A DNA stretch of 64,000 bases from G963665185 sp049723905 (GCF_049723905.1 NZ_JBJKFD010000001.1:1364001-1428000), one strand, 5' to 3'; positions 34,290 through 43,288 are shown, numbered from the stretch's first letter. The notes: generated by a model not told the origin, from the letters alone. Numbers and translations: made by a program.

Positions 34290-36371
34290 TTAGAGAAAGC
34301 GGATCTGTGCACGAATGGTATTGTTATCCAGTTTTTTGATGACCACTTCTACCGGTTCCTTAAAAAAATCGGCAGCACTATGCACTATGCCTTCAAAATA
34401 GTCACCCATCCCGCGTGAGGAGCGGTAGTTCATAAACAGAACATCGCCCTTGTCCTCGTAGGTGAACTTGGGCGGGGTAAGAGTGGGATCGTCCTTTGTC
34501 AGCTGTATGTGTATCCGGCCGATATCCAAAAAGAAGGTCTTGAGCGTGTAATCGCGTTTAAAATAACGGGGATACATCTTTTTAAACTGGGGAATTGTGT
34601 ACCGCCCCAGATTAAAAAGCAATTTTTCAGGACGCACTCCGCCAGCCTTGCCGGCCAGTTCGGCCATCTGGTTGATAACGCCGTCGGGGTAGCTGCCCGT
34701 AGGCAGAAAAATTGGATCGCCCATTTCCTTCTGCATCTTCTCGTACACTTTACTGCCCATTTCCTTTTTCACGTATTCCTGCATGAGCTTGGGCAGTATT
34801 CCCTTCATCATACCGTCGGACTTGCGCAACTTCTCGTTGCCGTTGGAATGGCCGGAAAACAGCAGGGATACGTTGAGCAGCTCGTGCGACAGCTCTGCAA
34901 GATCGCGTGTTGCGCTGGCAGCCTGCCCCGCACCCTCATCCGCTTCCCGGGCGATAATTGCGATCTCCTCGATGTTGTTGTTGATCTCTTCGGCCGCGGC
35001 AGACTGTTCTTCTGCGGCCGTGGCGATCTGCGAAACACGCCCGACCATATCCTGAATTCGACTCATGATCTGTTCCAGCGACTGCCCCGCCTGGTTGGAC
35101 ATCTCCGTGCTTTCCTCCACCTGCTTTTCAGTCAGGTTCATGGAGGAAACAGCCTGCTGTGACTGTTCCTGGATGGTATGGATGGAGTCCTCGACTTCCT
35201 TGGTCGCGGTCATGGTCTTTTCCGCAAGCTTGCGCACTTCGTCCGCAACAACGGCAAATCCGCGTCCGGCATCGCCTGCGCGGGCCGCTTCGATTGCCGC
35301 GTTGAGAGCCAGCAGGTTGGTCTGGTCGGCGATGTCGTTGATCACCCCGATGATACGCCCGATCTCTCCAGCCTGTGAATCGAGCTGGGTGAGCACGCCG
35401 GACAACTGCTGCGCGGAGTCAGCAACATTGTTGATGCCCTTCACGGCCTCTCGGACCATATCCACACCGTCGGTTGCCGCCTGCCGTGCTTCTTCCGCGG
35501 CCCTGGAGGTTGCCGTCGCGTTTTCCGCAACATCAAGAACCGTTGCCGTCATCTGTTCCATGGCGGTAGCCACGGTGTCCGTCTGCACCTTCTGCTGCTG
35601 TGCCCCCTTGGCCTGTTCGTCGGCCGAGGCGGAAAGTTCTTCAGTGGCCGAGGCCATACGCTGGGCCAGTTCGCTTATTTCACTGCCCACGGCGCTGCTC
35701 TTGTCCCTTTGCTCGGTCAGCTTGGCGCGCTCGTCGTGCAGCTCGGTCATGTCCACATAGGAACATACCGCTCCAACAACCTTGCCAGCCACGCGGACAC
35801 AATTGATGTACATCTGCAGCTGCAACTTGCGCCCGTCCCACAGGGTTATGTCGACCAGTTCTTCATAGGGCTGCCCGTCAGCCATGACCCGCTCCGTAGT
35901 CTGGGATGCCCCCTGCCTGTCGGAAAAAGCCTGACGGATGGTTCTGCCGACAATCTGGTCCTCTTTTCGCTTCAACAAACGCATCAGAGCCCCGCTGGCA
36001 TGGGTCACAAGGCCCTGGCGGTTCACTATCAACGTGGGAGTTGCAACGGCGCCAAGTGCTCCGGAGTTAAAATCCAGGCTTTCCTGCTGTCCCATAAGCA
36101 AATTGGCCAAGTCTTGGCTTCCCAGATTCCGGTAGTCCTCCGCCGTGGCCTTTCCCTTGTTTTTCAGGATGGCAACAACAGCCTGGTCTTTGGCCTTGAG
36201 AAAATTGAGGGTAAACTGCTGCATGCCCCAGGCCAGCACGAGACACAAAAAAGCGGCCACGCCCAAAGCGACGTACCCGCCGCCGAGAAACCAGGCCACT
36301 CCGAAAAAAACCACCGGTAATACGCCCAATCCGGCCAATTTGGCTGCGTATGTGGAATCGGCTGACTTCAT
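34290..36371 (-). CDS. Chemoreceptor with C-terminal H-NOX heme domain
   Basis: From the ATG at 36371 (GTG 36383 is rejected) the product is 693 residues: two close transmembrane helices (about 10-45) with almost no periplasmic loop, a PAS-like domain (~100-210), the MCP signalling hairpin (IADQTNLLALNAAIEAARAG near 350), and a C-terminal H-NOX domain at 522-693. The heme ligand His621 lies in GRIHIQLT, the propionate-binding YxSxR motif is YRSSR (649-653), and a tyrosine at 658 aligns with the distal Tyr of O2-binding H-NOX proteins. It probably senses O2 or NO in the cytoplasm and signals through the che block downstream. Confidence 0.92.
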   Translation of the reverse strand: MKSADSTYAAKLAGLGVLPVVFFGVAWFLGGGYVALGVAAFLCLVLAWGMQQFTLNFLKAKDQAVVAILKNKGKATAEDYRNLGSQDLANLLMGQQESLDFNSGALGAVATPTLIVNRQGLVTHASGALMRLLKRKEDQIVGRTIRQAFSDRQGASQTTERVMADGQPYEELVDITLWDGRKLQLQMYINCVRVAGKVVGAVCSYVDMTELHDERAKLTEQRDKSSAVGSEISELAQRMASATEELSASADEQAKGAQQQKVQTDTVATAMEQMTATVLDVAENATATSRAAEEARQAATDGVDMVREAVKGINNVADSAQQLSGVLTQLDSQAGEIGRIIGVINDIADQTNLLALNAAIEAARAGDAGRGFAVVADEVRKLAEKTMTATKEVEDSIHTIQEQSQQAVSSMNLTEKQVEESTEMSNQAGQSLEQIMSRIQDMVGRVSQIATAAEEQSAAAEEINNNIEEIAIIAREADEGAGQAASATRDLAELSHELLNVSLLFSGHSNGNEKLRKSDGMMKGILPKLMQEYVKKEMGSKVYEKMQKEMGDPIFLPTGSYPDGVINQMAELAGKAGGVRPEKLLFNLGRYTIPQFKKMYPRYFKRDYTLKTFFLDIGRIHIQLTKDDPTLTPPKFTYEDKGDVLFMNYRSSRGMGDYFEGIVHSAADFFKEPVEVVIKKLDNNTIRAQIRFL

Positions 36372-36726
36372 GTGTATATGCACTCCTTAATTTAGATCGA
36401 TAACTCATGCCTGCTCTTTGGCAGAAAGGTTGTCGTTTCTACGCCAACCCGATGAAGAAAAGATGTTTTTAAAATAAGCACAAGTACTAAAAGAACGTTG
36501 TATTACCAGCTTCAAGGCAATCATACTAAAATATTCAAAAAACCAGCCTACACCAGAATATCATTCTGGAGGCATACTACACGATTCATCTCACAGCTGT
36601 CATCCAGAGAAGCCCCCCGGATCAGCTTTTCAACATGGCCGACATGCTGTAATATGGAAAGTTGAATCAACATATTCCTTACTTGTTGTATCTGCGCTCC
36701 TGTAAGAAAGATCTTGGGGAGGACGT
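36372..36726. other. Divergent intergenic region, H-NOX receptor / methyltransferase
   Basis: This 355-base AT-rich gap should hold promoters for both flanking genes. On the receptor side, TTAAGGAGTGCATATACAC gives its ribosome binding site; on the other, CTTGGGGAGGACGT precedes the methyltransferase ATG. A TTGGCAGAAAGGTTGTC stretch near 36418 resembles a sigma-54 site but lacks the -12 GC. No ORF or RNA gene seen. Confidence 0.45.
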
Positions 36727-37401
36727 ATGAACAGGCAACTCATTGCCGCTTTGAAAAAACTCGGATCGGATCGCATATGGAGGCCGGTGGTCTCCTCCGA
36801 CGGCACACTCCTGAACAACGGCCGGGGCGAACTGAACGACGGGCTTCCAGAGAATTCTCCCGTCAACTTCGCAGGAAAGACCGTCATCGACCTGGGTTGC
36901 AATGTCGGCGCATACACTTTTATGGCCGCAAAGCACGGTGCGGCCAAGGCAACGGGAACGGATATTGTCCCCGAGGCCATCGAAGTCTGTAATATCCTGC
37001 GTCATCAGAACAAACTGAAAAATACCGACTTTTTCATCTCAGACATCATGTGCCATGCATCCCCCGGAAAATTCGACATGGCCCTTGTTATCGACATTAT
37101 CGGCAAAAATTTTATCCTCCTGCAAAAAATAGCACCGCTGCTGCATACAGCTGCATGCTACGCACGGCGGGAAATTGTTATGACCTTTCGGCCCATCTAC
37201 TTTTTGGAAGAAACGTTTCGGGAAAAAGCCGGGGATGTGTGCAGAGCGTACCCGCAGGACTTCATCCGCGATGACAAGTTTTATCTGTACGAATATATTT
37301 CCCACCTTCTTGGTCCGCGCTGGCACATGCAGGCGGTTACCCAAGCCGCGCACATGGAAAAAAAATTCAAATACCTTTTCCATGCCCGTCGAACAGCCTG
37401 A
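36727..37401 (+). CDS. Class I SAM-dependent methyltransferase, substrate unknown
   Basis: The 224-residue protein has the Rossmann methyltransferase motif I VIDLGCNVGAYTFMAA (near residues 52-67), then the acidic end of strand 2 in TGTDIVPEAIEV and a motif II-like MALVIDIIG. The N-terminal segment with WRPVVSSDGTLLNNG recalls small-molecule or tRNA-modifying methyltransferases, but I cannot name the substrate. GGGGAGGACGT precedes the ATG. It stands alone between the divergent receptor and the convergent mscS. Confidence 0.8.
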   Translation: MNRQLIAALKKLGSDRIWRPVVSSDGTLLNNGRGELNDGLPENSPVNFAGKTVIDLGCNVGAYTFMAAKHGAAKATGTDIVPEAIEVCNILRHQNKLKNTDFFISDIMCHASPGKFDMALVIDIIGKNFILLQKIAPLLHTAACYARREIVMTFRPIYFLEETFREKAGDVCRAYPQDFIRDDKFYLYEYISHLLGPRWHMQAVTQAAHMEKKFKYLFHARRTA

Positions 37402-37425
37402 CCTCCTGCGACAAAACCACAAAAA

Positions 37426-37461
37426 AAACTCCCCGAAACAGCGAACCGCTTCGGGGAGTTT
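37426..37461. terminator. Bidirectional terminator between methyltransferase and mscS
   Basis: AAACTCCCCGAA and TTCGGGGAGTTT form a perfect 12-bp stem with a 12-base loop. The A-run on the left gives a T-run for mscS on the minus strand. Confidence 0.88.
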
Positions 37462-37497
37462 GCATGTGCAAATCCGAATCCTGCGCAAAACTTTGCG

Positions 37498-38340
37498 CTA
37501 GGACTGGTGCAGGTGGACGTCGGTCTGCGGGTAAGGAATGTTGACGCCTTCCTCGTCCAGAGCCAGCTTGATCTTTTCAATCAGATCACGCCGAACATCC
37601 CAGTATTCAGAGGTCTTGACCCAGGGCCGCACCACAAAGTTCACGCTGCTGTCGGCCAGTTCATCCACGGCAATCAGAGGCTTTGGCTCTTTCAGCACCT
37701 TGGACGCCTCCACCACCCGGGTGATGGCCTTACGCGCCTTTTCGATATCATCGTCATATCCGATGCCGATAACAAGATCGATGCGCCGGGTCTCGTTGGC
37801 AGTGGTGTTGACGATGACGTCGCCCATGATCTTGGAGTTGGGAACAATCACGGTCTGGTTGTCCGCCGTATCCAGACGCGTGTAAAAAATACTTACCTGC
37901 CGGACTGTGCCCGATACCCCGCCTGCGGTAATCCAATCGCCCACATGGAAAAGACGCAGCATGATGATCATAACGCCGGAGGCAAAGTTGGACAGCGAAT
38001 CCTTGAGCGCCAGGCCGATAGCCAAACCGGCGGCACCCAACACGGCAAGGAAGGAAGCAACGTTCACGCCCACTTGGGAAACCGCTGCGACAACCACCGC
38101 CATAAGTATGGCGTAATAGAGGATATCCTCCATAAAGCGGATGAGGGCTTCGTCCATGGCTCGACGACGCATGGCCGTCGACACGACCCAAACAATTTTT
38201 TTAGCCATCCAGCGGCCAAAATAAAAAATAAGAAGGGCAAAAGGAAGACGTAACCCGTTGGTCGTCAGCCACGAAATGGCTTTCGTGGCCAGCATAGAGA
38301 CTTCCTGGGTGTTCAACAGTTGGTTGTAGTCAATCTGCAT
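37498..38340 (-). CDS. mscS: MscS-family small-conductance mechanosensitive channel
   Basis: The 280-residue protein matches E. coli MscS in length and layout: three N-terminal transmembrane helices, the third Gly/Ala-rich pore helix (FLAVLGAAGLAIGLALKDSL followed by SNFASGVMI), then the cytoplasmic beta and alpha/beta domains with NQTVIVPNSKIMGDVIVN. It opens under membrane tension to release solutes after osmotic downshock. It is transcribed alone and convergent with the methyltransferase gene. Confidence 0.93.
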   Translation of the reverse strand: MQIDYNQLLNTQEVSMLATKAISWLTTNGLRLPFALLIFYFGRWMAKKIVWVVSTAMRRRAMDEALIRFMEDILYYAILMAVVVAAVSQVGVNVASFLAVLGAAGLAIGLALKDSLSNFASGVMIIMLRLFHVGDWITAGGVSGTVRQVSIFYTRLDTADNQTVIVPNSKIMGDVIVNTTANETRRIDLVIGIGYDDDIEKARKAITRVVEASKVLKEPKPLIAVDELADSSVNFVVRPWVKTSEYWDVRRDLIEKIKLALDEEGVNIPYPQTDVHLHQS

Positions 38341-38544
38341 GCGTATATACTCCGTTTGTCCGCGATGCGTTAAAAAAATGGTTCAGGGCCGTGTTTGTCA
38401 AACATAGCCTCAAATAGCAAAAGGAAACAACCGCCTTTTACGCCCTATTCCAAAGAAAATCCGGTGACAAATTCCCCGCCGCTCATATCCGGCAAAGTAT
38501 CCGCTCGTATTGCCATGCACCTTCCGCTGCGCTAGCATTACAAA

Positions 38545-39711
38545 ATGACAAAGAATATACACGTTTTACATATTTTAATTCTGAGTGCTTGCCTTCTCCT
38601 GCCCTGGGCGTCTCCGGCGGCCTGCGCCGTGCCCCAGGCCGAAGGATACCGTCTGGAACTCACGTACGAACTTCCCAAAGCAGAGGCTCTGAAGATGCGC
38701 GATGTATTCCGGCAGGAAGGATTCCGAGCATACATCGGCGAAATAATGGGACAAAAAGGGATGTACCGTGTGAGCCTGGGAACATTCAGCAAAAATGCGG
38801 TTGCCAAAACCCTGGCCAAAGGTATCGGCAAACGGCTGACGCTCAGCACGTCTGTTGCCTCGCTGGACTCCAAAGCTGCCGCGTACCCCCCACCGGACAT
38901 CAGGACCAGTTATTGGACGCTCCAAATCGAGATGTGCTCCAAGAAGGAACACGCCACAACGTACCGTGACCACTGGTACGCCCGTGGCTATCCCTATTAC
39001 GTCGTTCGCTTGAAGGACGATGACGGTAAAAACTGGTGGGGCACTCGCCTGGGACTTTTCCCGGACAAGGAAAGCGCCCAACGGACAGCCGACTTGTTTT
39101 CCCAGGAGATAGGCAAGCCCCTCATCCCCAAAAAAATCAGCCATACGTTGTTGGTGGAACGTGTTGTGGGGGATCTGCCCGAATTGCTCCCCACTCTCCC
39201 TTCTGAAGACGACAAGGCAGGCCCGTCCCCGAGACCGAAAAAGATTCAGACGGAAAAAAAGGCCGACAAGCCCGCCCTCCAGAAAGCTCCCAGGGTGGAC
39301 CAACAATCAAAGCCAGAAGCCGCTGCCAAGCCAGCCCCCAAACCGAAAGCAAAGCCAACCGCAACACCCAAAACCAAGACTGCGGATACAGGCAAGTCCG
39401 CCGTAAAGACGTCGCCTGCTGCGGAAAAAAAGGCCATTCCCACCGCCTTCTGGACCCTGCACAGCGACTCATTTACCTATAAGAAAAATGCCCTCAACGA
39501 GCGCGACCATTGGAAAAGCAAGGGATATCCCTTTTACGTGCTCAAAGTGCTCGATGACAATGGCAGAACATGGTGGGTAACGCGCATGGGACAGTACGCT
39601 TCCAAGGAAAAAGCCCGCCGGGCAGGTAAAGAATTCACACAACACGAAGGCAAAAAAACCTTTCTGCGCCACATGAAACGCGCTCTGTACGAAAGAAGGC
39701 TGGTGCAGTGA
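38545..39711 (+). CDS. Exported protein with three SPOR-like repeats
   Basis: The 388-residue protein has a signal peptide (hydrophobic residues 8-25, cleavage near ACAVPQ) and three SPOR-like units: about 32-100, 110-190 and 305-385. The last two share WTLxxxxxxxKKxxxxxxRDHWxxxGYP and a W(G/V)TR core. A Lys/Pro/Ala-rich linker of about 75 residues separates units two and three. SPOR domains bind denuded peptidoglycan at septa. The linker suggests reach across the wall. The start ATG at 38545 has a weak upstream site. Transcribed alone, with a hairpin after the stop. Confidence 0.82.
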   Translation: MTKNIHVLHILILSACLLLPWASPAACAVPQAEGYRLELTYELPKAEALKMRDVFRQEGFRAYIGEIMGQKGMYRVSLGTFSKNAVAKTLAKGIGKRLTLSTSVASLDSKAAAYPPPDIRTSYWTLQIEMCSKKEHATTYRDHWYARGYPYYVVRLKDDDGKNWWGTRLGLFPDKESAQRTADLFSQEIGKPLIPKKISHTLLVERVVGDLPELLPTLPSEDDKAGPSPRPKKIQTEKKADKPALQKAPRVDQQSKPEAAAKPAPKPKAKPTATPKTKTADTGKSAVKTSPAAEKKAIPTAFWTLHSDSFTYKKNALNERDHWKSKGYPFYVLKVLDDNGRTWWVTRMGQYASKEKARRAGKEFTQHEGKKTFLRHMKRALYERRLVQ

Positions 39712-39738
39712 CAGCATTGCTGCAGGCTATAACAGCAC

Positions 39739-39776
39739 AAGGCCCAAAGAAGCTCCTCGTGGCGGCTTTGGGCCTT
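39739..39776 (+). terminator. Stem-loop after the SPOR-repeat gene
   Basis: AAGGCCCAAAG pairs perfectly with CTTTGGGCCTT around a 16-base loop. The T-run after it is weak (TTCCCG), so termination may be partial. Confidence 0.65.
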
Positions 39777-39834
39777 CCCGCCCCTGAGGTTTATCCAGCC
39801 CTCTCTACAAAAAATCCACTCCGCCTTCTCCCTG

Positions 39835-39862
39835 TTGAATTTTATAAACAGGTGAGTATATA
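39835..39862 (+). promoter_or_regulatory. Sigma-70-type promoter for the comFB-like gene
   Basis: TTGAAT at 39835-39840 and TATATA at 39857-39862 are 16 bases apart and lie 31 bases upstream of the ATG at 39894. Confidence 0.5.
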
Positions 39863-39893
39863 GATATGCAAACAACACCAAGGAAGTACTTCA

Positions 39894-40187
39894 ATGAACA
39901 ACGAGGCGTATTCTGTTCGTGGAACCTCATTACAGGATGTACGCAACAAAAATGAGCTGCGGGTTATCTCCCTGCTCTCCGACATTCTGGATGAATACCC
40001 GGACTACAGCCCCACCCCGCTTGAAATACAGGATATTTACGCTCTAGCCTTAAACCTGACTCCAGCACGCTACGTGCAAAGCTATTCCTTTGTTATCCGT
40101 GAACCCGTAACAGACGAACAATTGCAACAAGTTATCAGGCGCGCCGTGGACCGCGTGCGCAGCCACCCAAAGTCCGACGAGTATTAA
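39894..40187 (+). CDS. ComFB-family (late competence) protein
   Basis: The 97-residue protein resembles the ComFB family: RNKNELRVISLLSDILDEYP, then CP-like spacing replaced by YSPTPLEIQDIYALALNLTPARYV and a C-terminal strand-helix with VIRRAVDRVRSHP. Some ComFB proteins bind cyclic dinucleotides or cAMP and act in motility or competence. The usual ComFB cysteines are absent. AAGGAAGTACTTCA precedes the ATG. A solute-binding protein gene follows within about 40 bases. Confidence 0.72.
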   Translation: MNNEAYSVRGTSLQDVRNKNELRVISLLSDILDEYPDYSPTPLEIQDIYALALNLTPARYVQSYSFVIREPVTDEQLQQVIRRAVDRVRSHPKSDEY

Positions 40188-40228
40188 AGAGGCGTTTTTT
40201 GCTTCCTTTAAAAAGCAGGGGGAAGGTT

Positions 40229-41035
40229 TTGTACGACAGCAGTCCATATAATCTGTGGAACGCCAACAAGAAGGCCGGCATTATCCTGCTGTTGCTCCTC
40301 CTCTCCCTTTTGCCCTCCTCTTTTGCCGGCGCGGCCGAACATCCCAAATCCCGCCTGCTTCTTGTCACCGGACGCGTCGAGTGGAAGCCATATCTTGAAT
40401 ACAACTACGAGAAGCGTGAAGCCTCCGGGATTCTCTACGACATCCTTGAATATGCCGTGCAGGAGCACGGATACGAAATTTCCTTCAATCCCTTTCCCTG
40501 GAAAAGGGCCGTTCTTTTATTTGAAGAAAACCAGCTGGACATCATCTGTGGGGTGATCTGGAACAGAAGACGCTCTGTGGAATACAATCTTTCTTCTCCT
40601 ATTCTCACGAACGAACTCAGAATATTCGTAACCAAGCCCTTTCCCATGAAATCGCTTGATGACCTCTCCGGCAAGAACGGGGACGGTGTTCGCGGCGCCA
40701 GCTACGGCGACAGGTTCGATGCCTTCCTTGTCTCGGGTAAAACGAATTTTACCCGCTTGGCCACCGATGCAAACATTCTGGACAGACTTCGCAAAGGATA
40801 TTCGGATTATTTCATTGCCTCCAAAATGGACGCCTTGAACAGAATCAGAGAACGCGGGCTGGAGGGGGAGATTGTTCCTCTTCCGTATGTTGTGGATGAT
40901 GTAAAAATACATATCGCGTTTTCCCATGCGCCCGAAAAACAACAGCTGTTTGAAAAGATCAAAAATACTTTGGACCAGATGAAGGCCAACGGCACTGTGC
41001 AGCACATTTGCGATACCCATCTGCAGTCCAACTGA
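40229..41035 (+). CDS. Periplasmic solute-binding protein (SBP_bac_3 type)
   Basis: From the TTG at 40229 (AGGGGGAAGG before it) the product is 268 residues with a strong signal peptide (about 14-32, cleavage near GAAEH). The rest is a family-3 extracellular solute-binding fold, with the N-terminal EWKPYLEYNYEKREASGILYD strand and LDIICGVIWNRRRSVEYNLS. No ABC permease or ATPase genes are adjacent, so it may serve a distant transporter or act as a sensory partner. TTG 40199, ten codons upstream, is a less likely start. It follows the ComFB-like gene. Confidence 0.82.
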   Translation: MYDSSPYNLWNANKKAGIILLLLLLSLLPSSFAGAAEHPKSRLLLVTGRVEWKPYLEYNYEKREASGILYDILEYAVQEHGYEISFNPFPWKRAVLLFEENQLDIICGVIWNRRRSVEYNLSSPILTNELRIFVTKPFPMKSLDDLSGKNGDGVRGASYGDRFDAFLVSGKTNFTRLATDANILDRLRKGYSDYFIASKMDALNRIRERGLEGEIVPLPYVVDDVKIHIAFSHAPEKQQLFEKIKNTLDQMKANGTVQHICDTHLQSN

Positions 41036-41220
41036 AATCTCCCTTCCTTCTTGACCACCACCCGACTTTGCGGCAACGTGCCTGCGCCGGACGATACGGG
41101 CTGCCCGTCTTTCTCCGACCTGCTCATTGTCATTTTGTCGGCCTGTCGGCCCCGACCGGCTGGGTCTGTTTTGCCCTGCCCCGGTTGTTCACAATCCTTC
41201 ATACGCACACGGAGTGCCCC

Positions 41221-41901
41221 ATGAACGAAGTCCTTTGGGTCTGTTTCGCCCTTCTGGATCTGATCATGGTCCTGGCGGTTTTCCGCTATTTCGGACGTAT
41301 CGGCCTGTACGGCCTCATCGTCTTCAACCTCATCGTCTGCAACATCCAGGTCCTCAAGACCATAGAGTTGTTCGGTGTCACCACCACGCTCGGCAACATC
41401 ATGTACGCCAGCGTGTTTCTTTCCACCGACCTGCTCAGCGAACACTATGGACGCGAGCACGCCAAAAAAGGCGTCTGGCTCGGGTTCTTCATGCTGGTAC
41501 TGACGATCATCTACATGCAGCTGGCCATCCACTTTGTTCCGGCCCCCAGCGACTGGGTACAGCCGCACATAGAAGCCATCTACGGCTTCATGCCCCGCAT
41601 CGCCCTGGCAAGCCTTGCCGCGTACTTTCTTTCGCAAATGCACGACGTCTGGGCCTTTCACTTCTGGAAAGACAAAACACAGGGCAGGCACCTCTGGCTG
41701 CGCAACAACGCCAGCACCCTGGTCAGCCAACTGCTGGATTCGTCAATCTTCTGTTTTATCGCCTTTGTGGGCGTGTACCCCTGGCCCGTGTTCTGGGAAA
41801 TTCTCTGGACCACATATGTCATCAAAATGATAATGGGGCTGGCGGACACACCGTTCATTTATCTGGCGGGGCGCCTCAAACCGAAAGAGGAACTTGCCTG
41901 A
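41221..41901 (+). CDS. YhhQ-family queuosine-precursor transporter
   Basis: The 226-residue protein has six membrane segments and the family motifs NIMYASVFLSTDLLSEHYG, FLSQMHDVWAFHFWK and the later DSSIFCFIAFVGVYP. YhhQ (VUT/DUF165) proteins import 7-cyano-7-deazaguanine or related precursors for queuosine in tRNA. The ATG at 41221 follows ACGGAGTGCCCC. An upstream in-frame extension to 41008 overlaps the previous gene and lacks features. I looked for a preQ1 riboswitch in 41036-41220 and did not see one. Confidence 0.9.
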   Translation: MNEVLWVCFALLDLIMVLAVFRYFGRIGLYGLIVFNLIVCNIQVLKTIELFGVTTTLGNIMYASVFLSTDLLSEHYGREHAKKGVWLGFFMLVLTIIYMQLAIHFVPAPSDWVQPHIEAIYGFMPRIALASLAAYFLSQMHDVWAFHFWKDKTQGRHLWLRNNASTLVSQLLDSSIFCFIAFVGVYPWPVFWEILWTTYVIKMIMGLADTPFIYLAGRLKPKEELA

Positions 41902-42061
41902 CACGCAGGATGGCTCGATTCCTGAGAACAATTCCTGGGACCCCTTGACGCTGTGGCGCATCGAACCTAGTTATAATTCTTAGTTTCATGCCTCTTACGC
42001 ATGGCGGGGGAGAAAGGCGGACACCTTATACGGCTCCCCCGAACCTCAAAGGAGTCCTCTC

Positions 42062-42970
42062 ATGGAATCGACCCAATTGCTCATACTGGGAACCGGCCCT
42101 GCCGGAACATCGGCCGCCATCTACGCTGGCCGTGCTGGAATGAAAACCGTCATGCTCGGGTGCGCTCCGAAGTTCGCCGGCGACTATGAAATAGACAACT
42201 ATTACGGTTTTCCCGAGACCATTTCCGGACGCGAACTTCAGGAGCGCGGTCTGGAGCAGGCCCAGCGGTTCGGCGTGGAAGCCGTCTGCGACCGTGTGCT
42301 CGGCGTTCACTTTGGGGAAAAAGGCGGCTTTGTTGCCAAGACGGAGAGCGGACGTGAATTTTCCGCCTGCGGTCTGGTTCTGGCTACCGGCGTTTCGCGC
42401 GTACGCCCAGGCGTGTCCAACCTGGAAGAGTACGAAGGAAAAGGCGTATCCTATTGCGTAAGCTGCGACGGCTTTTTCTTCCGCAACCGCCCTGTGCTGG
42501 TTGCCGGTGAAGGACTATTTGCAGCCAACCAGGCAATTGAACTGACGCAGTTCACCAAAGACGTGACTATCGTTCTGCAAGGGAAAAAATCGACCATCAC
42601 CCCCGAATTCATGGAACGCCTCAGCGCAATGAATATCGAGGTGATCGACGCAAAGATAGAAACTCTGGAAGGCGAGGATGGGCTGGAACGTGCCCTTCTG
42701 AGCAACGGGAAAACGCTGAACGCCCACGGGTTGTTCATTGCCATGGGGCAGGCAAGCGGCAACGACTTTGCCTACACCCTGGGGCTGGAACGCAGCGGCG
42801 TGTTCATCAAGGTGGACAACGAGCAGCGCACGAACATGCCCGGCATTTTCGCAGCCGGAGACTGCACGGGCGGCTTTCTCCAGATTGCCGTTGCCGTGGG
42901 CGAAGGAGCAAAGGCGGCAAAATCCGCCATCTCCTGGCTCAAGAACGAGTGCCCCAAAAACAAAGAATAA
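42062..42970 (+). CDS. Thioredoxin-reductase-like flavoprotein lacking the NADPH motif
   Basis: The 302-residue protein has the FAD motif LGTGPAGTSAA (residues 9-19), the redox-active CVSC at 132-135 (YCVSCDGFF), and the C-terminal FAD motif FAAGDCTGGFLQ. The NADPH site is altered: AGEGLF replaces GGGDSA, and the HRRxxFRA sequence is replaced by VLQGKKST. The protein therefore probably does not use NADPH. It may take electrons from reduced ferredoxin or another flavin donor, as in known NADPH-independent thioredoxin reductases. AAAGGAGTCCTCTC precedes the ATG. No thioredoxin gene is adjacent. Confidence 0.87.
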   Translation: MESTQLLILGTGPAGTSAAIYAGRAGMKTVMLGCAPKFAGDYEIDNYYGFPETISGRELQERGLEQAQRFGVEAVCDRVLGVHFGEKGGFVAKTESGREFSACGLVLATGVSRVRPGVSNLEEYEGKGVSYCVSCDGFFFRNRPVLVAGEGLFAANQAIELTQFTKDVTIVLQGKKSTITPEFMERLSAMNIEVIDAKIETLEGEDGLERALLSNGKTLNAHGLFIAMGQASGNDFAYTLGLERSGVFIKVDNEQRTNMPGIFAAGDCTGGFLQIAVAVGEGAKAAKSAISWLKNECPKNKE

Positions 42971-43085
42971 AAGGCATTACGTGAAAGCAGCTGAGGAGAT
43001 ATAAAAGAAGGTGGCCCAATTGTGCGACCACCTCTTGACATTATAACCAAAAGCGGGCTATGTAGCTCAGCTCGACGGCGTATAT

Positions 43086-43161
43086 GGGCCAATAGCTCAG
43101 TTGGCAGAGCTTCCGGCTCATAACCGGATGGTCCCTGGTTCGAACCCAGGTTGGCCCACCA
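43086..43161 (+). tRNA. tRNA-Met (anticodon CAT), elongator type
   Basis: A 76-base cloverleaf: acceptor GGGCCAA/TTGGCCC, D arm with AGCTCAGTTGGCAGAGCT, anticodon stem TCCGG/CCGGA enclosing CTCATAA, and T arm with GGTTCGAACCC; CCA is encoded. The perfect G1-C72 pair argues for elongator Met rather than initiator. A lysidine-modified Ile tRNA also has this anticodon and cannot be excluded by eye. Confidence 0.9.
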
Positions 43162-43288
43162 TCAACGAGGATAATGCATTGACTCCCTCGAAAAAGGTCC
43201 ACTCCACACAACCCGATATACGCAGCAAGCGACAGAATAGGTGCTTGTGCGGGCATTCCCCGGCAAGCACTTTCTTTTTTTTGCGGCA

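Noticed and set aside
36416..36434. Sigma-54 promoter upstream of the methyltransferase gene
   Set aside because: TTGGCAGAAAGGTTGTC lacks the invariant -12 GC and is about 300 bases from the gene.
41036..41220. preQ1 riboswitch before the YhhQ gene
   Set aside because: Expected for a queuosine-precursor transporter, but I could not find a pseudoknot pattern or consensus here.
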